64,000 nucleotides of DNA from Marsupella aquatica (lineage: Eukaryota > Marchantiophyta). The notes below the pieces were generated by a model. That model was not told the origin of the DNA, ran no database searches, and was given only the letters and a program-made list of their open reading frames with translations. This document shows, piece by piece, positions 36,499 to 48,600 of the stretch; the stretch's first letter is position 1; each line of letters opens with the position of its first letter. Where the stretch lies: NCBI GenBank assembly GCA_973895155.1, contig OZ316893.1, positions 11,594,001-11,658,000 of the forward strand. The letters are read 5' to 3'. The position numbers and the translations under genes are program-made.

Positions 36499-36819
36499 AG
36501 TAGTAGGAGAAATGGTCCATCAACCACATAGGATTGATTATCACCGAGTTGGGGGAAATGTTGCACTTAGGCTTCCTGGAAGTCATATACGTACATACCA
36601 TGACTTACAAGGTGCCCTCAAAATGTCCCATGGGAAGGTGGTGGCTTGGCTGATGGATGGTATGTCCATGCAAATCTCTGCTGCTATTAGCGCTCATCAT
36701 AGACAGGATGAAGAGGAAGTAATAGCACTTGAGGGTCCTAATGATTTTGGATGGATAAATAATGAACACCTTGCTAATGAAGAGGACTTGAGAACATTTG
36801 GGATCATCGCCGAGGTACT

Positions 36820-37186
36820 TGTTGGGTATTTACTCTTACGTCTAGGTTAGGTATGACGTGGTTGGTACAACAACGTGGTTATGTACAACTATGTGGTTAG
36901 GTACAACTACGTGGTTAGGTACAACTAAGTTGCACACTATATCATAAGAGGCATGTGTGCTTGGAGAGGTAGAACCAAGGCTCATTGTTATGGAGCCACT
37001 TGAGAGATAGGGAGAGCTTACACTGTGGAGACTCGGTATAGCCGACGGGCTTAGAGTTCAGTAAAGCTCTCTTGTGTGTTCCCGTGGACGTAGCCTCAAG
37101 GAGGTAAACCACGTATCTCTTGTGTCGACTATTGTGCGTTGGATGGTTCATGGGCTTGCTGTTGCGATCGTCGTCTATGCTCAACA
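36820..37186 (+). repeat. Copia 5' LTR
   Basis: 367 bp, TGTTGGGTATTTACTC to ATGCTCAACA. Contains four units of an 18-bp repeat (GTGGTTAGGTACAACTAC type), against three in the 3' LTR. Confidence 0.95.
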
Positions 37187-37188
37187 AT

Positions 37189-37200
37189 TGGTATCAGAGC
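37189..37200 (+). promoter_or_regulatory. Primer binding site, initiator tRNA-Met
   Basis: TGGTATCAGAGC two bases after the 5' LTR is complementary to the 3' end of plant initiator methionine tRNA, the usual primer of plant copia elements. Confidence 0.95.
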
Positions 37201-38339
37201 ATGCTTGGGAGGTGACGTGTGTTCGTGACAGGATTTCATGACGGTTTTTCCAGCGTTGAGTGTCGGTGGGTTTCCCAGAGTTCCGTCGCATGGAACTTGG
37301 AGTTTATTGGCTCAACGGATAGATCAGGGCAAGAGCTTTCTAACGGTGTGAAGAAATCGCTGAACGGAGCTCGTGGTGCAGAGAGATCTAAGTTTTCGTT
37401 GTTCTGGATTTTGTGAAGAAAGTTGGCAATCGACTCGGAGGGAGAAGCGTCAAGTGTTTTGACTCAACGGAGAGATTGAGGCAAGACGATTGTTTTGAGT
37501 CCGGGATTGGCTCTTTGATGCAAAGAGGAAGGCTAAGCAAAATCAATTACCTTGTTGGACTTGGTGACGGCACCAAGTGCAATTGATCAACATTCGTTGT
37601 TGACAAGGTACCATTTTTTTCTCTTTGAAAAACTGATTCGAAATTGGCTATGGCAATTGAAAGAAATCTGTCATCTTTCCCATTTTTTTTCTCCCTCGTT
37701 CTTTCCTCGTTTTGGGTGCTTCTTATATCGATCTTCACCGCCTCGGAGTCTAGTTTCCAAATCTGAAATCAGTTCTTGATTTCGTCAAAACTCGAGTGAG
37801 ATATCTTGCGTTTGGTGTCGAGGGGTACATTCTGCCGTGTGTATTTTCTGCGGGCGCGACCAGATTTCGACGACGAAGGATGGTAGGGGGTTTTGGGGGT
37901 TCGAGGACACGTGTCAGCCCCTCGATTGTTCTTCCAAAATTCTCACAGGGCCTGTACAAGGGTCATAGAATATTCCAAAAAACCAGAGAGCTATTTTTTG
38001 ACCGTCCGACAAAGATTTCATCCGCCGAACGGTAACTTTTTTGGTTATTTTTCGGCGAGGTCGTAGCCATTGAAGTTGGCAACGCGGCGCACCAATCACA
38101 TCGCAATTCCGACAACGGGTTGTACTTGGTATTTTGGTTATTCCCTGAGGTGGTCAAAACGGGGGAGTTTCCCAAGGTTTTACCCACCTCGATCGAAATT
38201 TGAATAACTTTTCCGTCAAATTTCAATTTTGATTTCGGTTTTCAGTATTGGACTCCTAGCTTTGTGGGCTACGCGGCGGTGTTGAGTTTCGAGTTTTTTG
38301 AGAAGTTGTGAAAAACAACATTTTTTGTGATTTTCTCAT

Positions 38340-41300
38340 ATGAGTGATTCGGAGGAGTTTTTTGAAGACGTGGAACTTGAAGCACGAGGATCACCGCGGA
38401 GGTTTCAGGGGCAGAGAGAGGAGCAGGAGGAAGAGCACGTGACACCGATACCATCACCGGTGCGGCGTGTGGTGGAGGAAGCAGTACTACTACCGAAGCT
38501 CACGGTAATGCCAAAGAAGAAGATGGGGACTTTCAAGCTTGGGGGGCCTAAGTATGAAGTGACAAAGTATGATGGGTGCTCTGACTACTTGCTATGGGAG
38601 AAGCGGGTGAAGGGAGTGCTCTATGCGTCAGGGATGGGCCAACTGCTGAGCCCTCGTGAAGACGATGTTGATGAGAAACAATGGGACCGCATGCAGGAGC
38701 AGGGAGTGTGGTGTGTTACACTCTATCTCATGTCTCCCATCATCAAGCAGTTGGGTGCACATAAGGATTGCATGTCCTTGTTTGCGGAATTGTAGAGCAA
38801 GTATCACCGCAAGGAGTTGTCGAACCGGCTCTACACTTCCTACAAACTGATGAGTTTCAGGATGAAGGAATCCGGTACGAAGTTGCAAGACCATGTGGAT
38901 GCTTTCAACAACATGGTCGTTGACTTGGAAAACCTTGGGGAGACTTTGAATGATGAGACGAAGGCTCTACAGCTTCTTAGTTCATTGCCTCAATCTTACC
39001 AGTCCCTATCACGAGTGTTGTTGCATCGTGATAGGGATACCATTTCATACAATAACGTGGTAAGTTCTCTGCTTAGTGATGATCTTCAGCAGAAGATGCA
39101 CATCACGTCACAGCCTTCATCATCTAGTGCTGCCCTCAATGTTAACCGTGGGAGGAGTATGCAGCGACCAACTGGGGACCGTAGAACCCAGTTTAGATCT
39201 AAATCCAGATCTAAGTCCAAGGGTAAATCCCCTCAGAGGAGGAAGGTGACATGTTGGAAGTGCAACCAAGTTGGACACTTCAAGCGAGACTGTAAGGGAA
39301 AGGCAGCGGAAACTTCATCGGCAAATGTGGCTAGGGCTGATGGAGAAGCTGATTTACTCAATGATGAGTATGTTTTATGAAGTCGGGGGTATGCCCTGTG
39401 CACGTCATCTAGGAGAGCAGATGATGTGTGGATTCTTGATTGTGCTTGCTCTTTTCATATTTGTTACATTCATGAGTTTTTCAGTTCTTACTCTGTTTCA
39501 AACGGTTCAGTTCTGATGGGAAATGATCACTCCTGTCAAATTGAGGGAATTGGGTCTGTGAAGATTCAAATGTTTGATGGCGCTATGCGCACAGTGTCCG
39601 GAGTCAGGTATGTACCTGGCATGCGTAAGAATCTGATTTCACTCGGTGTGTTGGATTCAAATGGTCATCAATGGAGCGTTATTGATGGTGAACTTCAAGT
39701 CAGGTCGGGAGAGATAGTGATTTTGAAGGGGAGTAGACAAAAGAATTTGTATGTGTTACAGGGCAATACTGTATGTGGAGAGGCCAATGTAACCAAGTCT
39801 CACGAGGAGATGACTCAACTGTGGCATTCACGGCTAGGCCACATGAGTGAGAAGGGTTTTGGCTATCTTACGGAAGAATGGACTCATTTCTGATTTGCAA
39901 TCTTGTAAATTAGAGTTTTGTGAGCATTGCATTCTTGGAAAGCAGCATCGTCGTGCTTTTGGTGTTGGAACTCATCGTTCCAAAGCGATTCTTGAGTACA
40001 TACATAGTGACGTGTGGGGTCCATCCCCGACTCCCTCACACTCTGGAAAGTTGTACTATGTATCATTTATTGATGATTACTCAAGATTTGTGTGGATTTA
40101 TTTCATGACGCATAAGTCTGATGTCTTGTCCATTTTTAAGAAGTGGAAGGCCTAGGTGGAGAATCAGATTGGAAACACGATCAAGTGTTTGGATACAAGG
40201 GTGAAGAGTCTGAGGTCAGACAATGGCGGGGAGTACACTTCAATGGAATTTGAAGAGTACTGTTCAAAACAAGGGATAACTCGCCATGTCACCATAGTTT
40301 ATACTCCGCAGCAGAATGGTGTCGCTGAGAGGCTCAATCGGACACAGTTGGAGCGGTCACGGAGTATGTTGAGCCAATCAGGTTTACCACAAGAATTTTG
40401 GGCAGAAACTATCAATACCGCAGCTTATTTGGTAAATCTTTCTCCTTCTAGTGCTATCAATTTCAAAACGCCGTTTGAGATGCGCTATAAGCGGCAAGCA
40501 GACTATCATGGCTTGGTAGTTTTTGGAAGTGATGCATATGCTCTCACACCGAAGCAGAATAGGACCAAGTTGGATCTTACCTCCAAGAAATGTGTTTTTC
40601 TTGGGTACCAGAGTGGTGTGAAAGCCTATAGGCTATGGGATCCTATTGCCTGTAAGCTCGTTGTCAGTAGGGATATTTCCTTCAATGAATCCAAATTATT
40701 GAAGGAGGGGGAGAATACTCAGGTCTCCCGTACTGACAAAGGAAAATCTCTTATCCCGGATCTCGTTGAGGGGGAGATTGGTTATGAGGTGCATGACCGA
40801 AGAGAAGGAGTTGCTCCAATTATGGAGCTAGTTCCTGTGCCAGAGGAACCAAAGGAGTTTGTTGATGCTGGTGAGCAGCAAGTGGATGCTGTTGAGCTTC
40901 AAATTGTACCAGCATACGCAGATCAACCGGAGTCATCGGCTAGAAGAACATCTGGTCGCACTGTACGCGCTCCACCAAGGTATGGACAGTGGGTTGATTC
41001 ATCTCAACTGCAAGAGGATGATTTTACAGCTGATGATGAGGGTGATGCGTTAATTTTGGAAGAAGGGGAACCTTCTTCATTTCATGAGGCAAGTGCTTCA
41101 AAGGAGAAGCAGAAGTGGACTGCAGCAATGCAAACGGAGATGCAGTCACTAAAGGACAACAAAACTTGGGAGCTTGTTAAGCTGCCTAAGGGTCAGCAAG
41201 TGGTGGACAACAAGTGGATTTACAAGCTGAAGGATAATTCCATAGGAGGTGGATCGAAGGTCTACAAGGCTAGGTTGGTAGCAAAGGGATTCACACAAGA

Positions 41301-42654
41301 GAAAGGTGTGGATTACAATGAGGTCTTCTCACCAGTTGCTAAGTAGTCTATAATACGACTATTGTGTGTACTTGTTGTAATGTTTGGTCTGTTGCTAGAT
41401 CAGATGGATGTTGTCATAGCTTTCCTCTATGGCACATTGGAAGAGGTGATCTTCATGAGACAACCGCTAGGTTTTGTGAAGAGAGGACAGGAGGAATTGG
41501 TTTGCAGATTGCTGAAATCCTTGTATGGGTTGAAGCAGTCACCAAGACAGTGGAACAAGCGGTTTGACGATTGAATTCGGTCACAAGGTTTTCACAGAAG
41601 TGTATTTGACCCTTGTGTGTATTTGAAACCGGAAAAGAATGTTGTCTTTGGGTTCATTGTTTTAGTACTTTATGTGGATGATATGCTAATTGCAGCCAAG
41701 GATAGGTCTGAGATTGTTAAGCTCAAGGCACTGCTTAGTGCAGAGTTTAAGATGAAGGACTTAGGACCAGCTAAGAGGATTTTGGGTATGGAGATCACTA
41801 GGGACTTGGAGGCTGGCAAGCTATGGTTGACGCAGAGCAGTTATGCGAGGAAGGTAATTGCAAGGTTCAACATGGGGAATAGCAAGCCAGTAAGTACCCC
41901 GTTGGCTCCACACTTCAAGTTATCATCAGCGTTCTGTCCTACGGATGACACAGAGAAGGGGTTGATGTCAAAGGTTCCGTATGACAAGGCAGTGGGGAGT
42001 CTAATGTATTTGATGACTTGCACTAGACCTGATCTTGCCATGGCTATGGGCAAGGTGAGCAGGTACATGTCGAATCCAGGGAAGGTACACTGGGAAGCAG
42101 TGAAGTGGATTATCAGGTACTTGAAAGGTACCGTGGATCATGGTCTTTTATTTGATGCGAATGCAAAGAATGCTAAATCATTGATTGGCTATGTTGATTC
42201 TGACTATGGACAAGATTTGGACCGAAGGAGATCAACAACAGGATACGTGTTCACACTTGGCGGTGGATGCATAAGTTGGAGATCTACTTTGCAGAAGTGT
42301 ATTGCTCAGTCTACTACAGAAGCGGAGTATGTTGCAGCTGCGGAAGCAGCAAAGGAAGCGATTTGGTTGGATAGACTTATCACTGAAATGGGATTGCCAC
42401 AGGGGAATGTGAAGCTCCATTGTGATAGTCAAAGTGAGCTCCACCTTGCTGTGAACCAGGTGATGGACAGCAGAGTGAAGCACATTGACGTCAGGTACCA
42501 TTTTATCAGGCAGGCTGTGTCTGATAATTTGTTTGAGCTAGTCAAGATTGATGGTAAACTCAACCCGACTGACGCATTTACCAAAGTGATTCCTTTGGAG
42601 AGTTTCTCTAGACACCGTGACGTATTGCAGGTTTTGCAATTGCATCACAAGTAG
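38340..42654 (+). pseudogene. Copia gag-pol polyprotein, disabled
   Basis: One polyprotein frame from the ATG at 38340 to the stop at 42654. Gag ends with the zinc knuckle CWKCNQVGHFKRDC (about 39253-39294). The protease motif is WILDCACSFHIC, with Cys where Thr or Ser is usual. The integrase has the HxxxH/CxxC-type segment CEHCILGKQHR, then HSDVWGP and RSDNGGEY, followed by the polypurine-proximal chromatin-type region. Reverse transcriptase has YVDDML (41671). RNase H has GYVDSDYGQDLDRRRSTTGY. Lesions: TAG 38793, TGA 39378, a one-base insertion in a T run near 39857 that shifts frame, TAG 40153, TAG 41344 and TGA 41572. No functional product is expected; mobilisation would need an intact relative. 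Confidence 0.93.
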
Positions 42655-42833
42655 AGTTTTCTTAACATTCATTGTAATTACTGATATATGCTCTTCCTCA
42701 TTCCTATGTATTAGGCTACGGCTTAGTTCTGGTTTGCTCTAGTTAGAGAGGGAAACCGGTTTGGTTTTTGTCCAGAACTTCCCGCTGAGGGATCATATAC
42801 ATTGGCAGTATTACTCTCCCCTAGACCAGAGTC

Positions 42834-42843
42834 AAGGGGAAGA
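42834..42843 (+). promoter_or_regulatory. Polypurine tract
   Basis: AAGGGGAAGA directly before the 3' LTR, the expected plus-strand primer site. Confidence 0.85.
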
Positions 42844-42844
42844 T

Positions 42845-43193
42845 TGTTGGGTATTTACTCTTACGTCTAGGTTAGGTATGACGTGGTTGGTACAACAACG
42901 TGGGTTGGTACAACTACGTGGTTAGGTACAACTAAGTTGCATACTATATCATAAGAGGCATGTGTGCTTGGAGAGGTAGAACCAAGGCTCATTGTTATGG
43001 AGCCACTTGAGAGATAGGGAGAGCTTACACTGTGGAGACTTGGTATAACCGACGGGCTTAGAGTTCAGTAAAGCTCTCTTGTGTGTTCCCATGGACGTAG
43101 CCTCAAGGAGGTGAACCACGTATCTCTTGTGTCGACTATTGTGCGTTGGATGGTTCATGGGCTTGCCGTTGCGATCGTCGTCTATGCTCAAGA
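42845..43193 (+). repeat. Copia 3' LTR
   Basis: 349 bp, same sequence as the 5' LTR except for one missing 18-bp unit and a few substitutions. It ends CTCAAGA before the GTACT target duplication. Confidence 0.95.
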
Positions 43194-43376
43194 GTACTTT
43201 CCATATCATTTTCCATTATACTTTCAAGATTGCTTTCTTTCACTAATCCTTGTTTTTCTAGGTTTTCATTCAAGTAAACCTCTTCTAGCATCTTTTAAAA
43301 AAGAAAAAGAAAATTGGGGTTTTCCGAAATGTAGAGGTCTTGTCATTGGTACATCCTGATTTAGTATTGTTGTGTG

Positions 43377-43704
43377 CTCGGGGGGGTCACTATATGGAGG
43401 GTCATACATCGCGTGCGACGTTTTAGGGTTTGACCCCCCTAACTTTAAAGTGAAAAATATTTTTTTGCAAAGCCCTTTCTTTCTTAAAATTTTGTCATTT
43501 TTTATTAAAAAACCCCTAAAAACTTTATAGAAAGTATTTTTTGCAATTAAATAGGCCTATGTGTTCTTTAAAGTCGACCAATCAATAAAACATGCCCTAT
43601 GTGTTCTTCCACCAAACTTTGGAAGTCTTCCGCCACACCCATTTAAATGGGCCTATACTTCGTCGCACGTGATGTGTCACTTCCGTGGAAGTGACCCCCC
43701 CGAG
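43377..43704. mobile_element. MITE-like foldback element with about 42-bp terminal inverted repeats
   Basis: Starts CTCGGGGGGGTCACT and ends AGTGACCCCCCCGAG, an exact 15-bp inverted match. It continues as an imperfect repeat to CGTGCGACG, internal to both arms. The interior is AT-rich and non-coding. No clear target duplication was seen. It lies in the intron or exon boundary before the exon that ends at 43903, which is why the start of that exon is unclear. Confidence 0.75.
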
Positions 43705-45637
43705 ATCTTGTGGTGCATTGTTATCCGTTTCAAACGGTGATGAGTCCATTCCTAACGAGGCATCACCTTCAGACGAAGAGGAAGATGATTTAGACTTGGA
43801 CACTAGTGTATTTGACCACATGGAGTCTGGAGAGGAGGATGCAGACCACATTTGAGATTCCAACATAGACGTGGAAAATGGTTCTATGATGTCCAACTCC
43901 CAGGTAACTTTGTTTAGGGTTTCTAATCCTTTTGCTGTGTGTTACATTTGTTCCATAAATTGACAAGTCATGCAAATGATGAACTTTACTTTACATAAAC
44001 AAAATGCATTCATTTTATGTAAACCTTAGTACCTTCAACTAGGAAACAATAATGCAACCTAAACTCTTCACAGATGTCAAATGAGGATGGCGGGGAGGAT
44101 GGAGCCATTCCTTTGTTGGAAGTGGCTGATCCAACTACATTTGGATTAGACAATATGGTTTTCATGGATTCTGGATTTGAAGAGAATCACACTCAGGTAT
44201 TGTATTTTTTCACAATGTTGCCCTTCACTTTCATATATTGGCATCAATTCATAGTTTTAATTATATCTTTTCTATTTACTGCATCTTTACATAGTTTACT
44301 AATTATTGTGTGCTTTTCTAGGCATCTACTTCTTCGGAGCAAGTACAAGTTGACTCTCGTTTGGATTTTGAGTACGAGCCATCGTCTCAAGAAAATACAA
44401 ATGAGTCAGACCCTGAGAGTGTAGTGGAGTCTGCTTTTTGGCAAAAAAGCAAAGTCCACGAATTTTTCTAGGAATTTTGTGTGGATTGTCGTGTTGAAGG
44501 TTGCGATGGTAAGTATTTGGTTGAGGACATTGTGACCCATCATCAGTTGTGGATATTGAAGTTGAAGTGCCCAACAGGGCATACACAATCTTTCATGACT
44601 GGAGAGAATGAACTTCATAGAGGTATGTAAACTGCTGACATTTACACTATTTTTTAACTTTTGCAAATATTGGATTGATTTAATATTGTGTGTTATCTTT
44701 TAATATTTTTTTATAAGATCTTGTTTTCTCTTGATGATTTACAGGCGTACCCGCAATCACTGGACTAATTTACCATTCCGCTCTCTCTGCTGGTCTAACA
44801 CACAACATCATATGTGAACTATTCTCTCACATTCAAATCCATGTTCCAAGAAACACCCATTGGTTTCGATTTCAAAATGGAGCCCAAAGAGACATTGGAT
44901 GGATTGCAGCAGTACTGCAAGTCTGGAATGATAAGAAACAAAGGTTGCAACGAAGCCTAGCCGAAAGAGATGGTATGTCAATCTTCTTTGTAGTGAAGCA
45001 TTTGCTAGTTAGCAAGATTGATTCATGAATTTATCAATTTACTACATACTAGGTTGTTAGAGCATGCAGATACATGTTAGTTTCTAACTATTATTTTGTG
45101 GATTTATGATAATTGTAGGTTCCACTCCAATGATTTTATATGTGGATTGTCATTGGAACTCATCACGTTCTGGATATCATGGCACTGTTCCTGTGATAGA
45201 CGTGGTAACTAGTAAGGTAGTGGAGCTTGTAACCATTGACCGAGTTGAGGCTGGGAATTCAGGCGCTATTGAAGCAATTAGTGTTCGTCGTGCTCTACAA
45301 CATCTTCAGGATGTTGGAGTTACAATTAGTGAGGTTGTTCACAATGATAACAACACAGTTGATGCTATTCTTCGTGAGCTCAATGTTGATAACCAAAAGG
45401 ATCTATGGCACAAATGTAAGAATCTTTTGAAGCAGTTTAACAAAGAGCTAGCAAATGTGAAAGAAACAGCACCTGCTGGTGGGATTGATGCTGCAATATC
45501 CTTGCAAGAATTGGGCAGATTCACTGTTCAAGTGTTGTCAAGTTGGTGCAAGAACCAAAATTTGAGGCATACAGGCAATAAGATAGAGTTGGTGCACCGC
45601 ATAGGAAGACATAGAGGGCTTCCAGAGGAGGACATCA

Positions 45638-48600
45638 TGTGGTGCGTCCCATGGCTCCCTAAACCCAAGAAACCCCCCAGCTCAAGCCGATTCCCGCAGA
45701 TTTCGCGCTTGGCGAGGCCGTTTCCGCGGCTTAGCGGCATGGGACGCTGCTAACCTCCTCCTACTATTACTATTAGCCTTTTACCCACATATACTGGACA
45801 GATCCTTCATCGGGTCATCAGATACGTAGCCGGCCTAATCTAGGCCTTCCCTCGTCTTCCCCTCCGTCTTGTTAGGTATGTTTGGATTCCGCCGCCGGAA
45901 TGATCCCCAATAGGCTTGGTTAAGCCGCTAAGACCTCTCTCAGCTCGACACATCCAACTCTCACTCCCCTGCTTACTTTCCTTCCTTCTAGTTGATGTGG
46001 GCACTCTTCACACAAGTTAATGCGACACACAAATAGCAAAATGACTCATTCTGACTGAGTCATACCATGCACTTGCCATACAAACAGTAGATCTCATACA
46101 CAAGCTCTGCGAACTAAGCCTTGAGGCCAACTCTATTTAGCTCTTAGGCATGAGGAAACATGAATATACACAAGGGTCACTGTATGACTAACCAAGAGCT
46201 TCTCTTACTACTTGATCCCAGCCTGGCTGGTGCAAACTAAAAACTTGCTAAAGAAGAGGCCCTGAGCTCCCCGCTGCCCAGGTACTTATCCTGGTAGTGG
46301 ATCCGCCTAATTCTTTGCAACGTAAGCCTAATCTACCTAACAGTAATCTACTTGCCCGGATCTACCTATGTACAGCAAGGCACGAGCACAAGTGTTGCTC
46401 CTACCAGTGGAACCGCAATCCCACTAAGCTATGTGTCAGGGCCGCTCCTGGTCCTGATCCTAATCCTAAACTTGGAGATCAGCGCCCGCCCTGCCCACTC
46501 ACGCCTCCTCCCTCCACGTCCGCCCTTCCTAAAAGGAACGGTGCCCTTGCACTGTCACGACACCGGTGGTGGATCCTCAATGGACGCCCCCAATGCTTCC
46601 TCCTCAACCACTGCCGTAGGTTCGTTTTCTGACAGATTACCTGCCCTTGACTGAGTCAACTCTCCATCGGCCTGACTGGGTCCACCATCGGCGTCGGCAT
46701 CGGCTCGGGAATCATTCTCGGCTACGGCCTCAGCCTCGGCTACGGTTTCCCCGGCTTGCTCAAGAGGCGGATCTGGGATACCGGCCTCATGATTGAGTAG
46801 TTCGGCTTGGGCCGCACCTTCCCCACCCTTGGTGATAGCGGGATCTATTGCCGTGTTCATGCCGGAGGTTGGTGCTGGGTCTACCTCCTTGGTCACCACG
46901 GCCAGTGGAGTCGTATTACTCCTTGACCCTGAAGGTTTCCGCTTCTTCTTCTTTTTTGGTTCGGCAGCTGGTCCCTTCCCCTTCCCACTTACTTCCGGCA
47001 CTCGTGCAGGTGGCGCGGCTTTTTCTTCGGCCAGTATCACTCTTGGTAACTTGGTTGCCCCAATTGGAGTTGGGCCTGATGAAGACAAGCACTTAAATAC
47101 TGCGGCTTGTTTCTTCAGCCACTCTGTTTGGTTGTCGGCCCGCCGCTGGAGGTTCTCCATCTTCCTCGTGATTTCCTCCAACTCCTCCTGGGTCTCATCC
47201 AGGTCCTTGCGCGCCTCCTCTAGTTCCTTTTGGGCTTCCTCCCGTTCTTTCTTCAAGGTAGCCCTCTCCTCCCGGGTTGCTCTTAGCTCCTTGTCGAGCT
47301 CTGCAATGATGACAGACTCCATCTGATTCATCTTGGCGTAAGTCTGATCGAGCATCTCGTCCTTCTCCCTTAGGTCGGCCTTGAAGCTGGCCGTCAGGGA
47401 CGCAAGCTCCTGCTGCAGCGCCATAATCCCTTAATAGGATTTTCCTAACTCGGCCTCCTTCTGCTCAAGGGCTCCGCGGATTTTCTCGAGCTCCCCCTTC
47501 AACGCCCATTCCTTTCTTTGGGTCTCCGCCATGGCCCGGCTGTTGGCTGTTATGTGGGCCTCCTCTGCATTCCTCAGCTCTCGCTTCCACTTCTCCCTCT
47601 CTTTGATCGTATCGGCCAACTCTCCCTACGTCTGAGTCAGTTTATCCTTGATATTCTGATTATCAGCCTGCGCGGTGTCCAACTGCCCCTGCATGATGTT
47701 CAGCTCATGCCGTTTAATCCGCAGTTCATCTTGGGCTTTCTTGGCCGCCCTTAGATCTTCAATCTCGGCTTCCATCCTCCTAAGCCGCCGAATGACCTCG
47801 TCCTTCTTGCTTCTCTCTAAAGCCACCGCTTCTTCTAATTGGTGCTTCTCCAACTGCTCCCTATGGAAAAAGGGTCCTACCTCCAACTCCTCTCCAAAGA
47901 TGTCGAGTGCAAGTTCCCCACACATCTCACCATACTCCATGGCCCAATTCTTAGCGTAGGTGGAGTAAGTAGAAGTGATCGGCATCGCCCATCGCGGCCT
48001 CTGCTCCCAAGCCGTCTTGCGGATCTCTTCAATCGTGGCTAGAGGTTTGCTTCCTTTTTTGGCTAGCCGCCTGATGTCCTCCGGCCAATCTCCTCCTGGC
48101 AAATCCTTTTCTCTAGCCAGGGCTGCCTCCTCTTCCTACCTCATTCGCTCCTGAAATTCCTGCGCCGTCTGTTTTATGCCGTCAAAGCTCGGGGGAGCAA
48201 CATCTGGTGGGGGAGACTCAGGGCTACTCTGCTGGTTGGGGTCCCCTCGTACTACCCTTGGAAGTGTGGGGACAAACCGGCCACAGGTCCTTACTCCTGG
48301 AACGTGATGGTCCGACCCATAGCCGGAGTTATCATGGCTGCAGTCCTCCACTGCCTCCTCTACTTCTTGGACTTTCGGCTTCTCCCTCTCCTCTTCGTCC
48401 GTAGGAGCTTCAGGCAATTCAGCCTCCGATTCAGAGCTTGAGACTCCCACATACATTCGAACACCTGGCTTGGATTCCGGCCTGATTCTCTCCTTGTCTC
48501 TAGCAAAGGGGTTTTCTCTTGTGAGCCGGTGTAGGCCTACCTATGGAGTAGTGTCCTGCATTGTTGCCGTTGCCGTTGTCGTTGCCGATGCCGATCTCTT

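Larger units (their letters stand above)
36820..43193 (+). mobile_element. Ty1/copia LTR retrotransposon, complete but mutated
   Basis: 6.37-kb element flanked by a 5-bp target duplication, GTACT (36815-36819 and 43194-43198). The LTRs begin TGTTGGG and end CAACA (5') or CAAGA (3'), and the internal part carries gag-pol in the order protease, integrase, reverse transcriptase, RNase H, which defines copia. It sits immediately after the splice donor of a Kolobok-like exon, and the duplicated GTACT contains that donor's GT. The LTRs are highly similar apart from one extra 18-bp unit in the 5' copy, so insertion was fairly recent. Confidence 0.95.

Noticed and set aside
46793-47326. A 177-codon plus-strand ORF
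   Set aside because: It is the complementary shadow of the coiled-coil ORF on the minus strand and has low-complexity Ser-rich composition.
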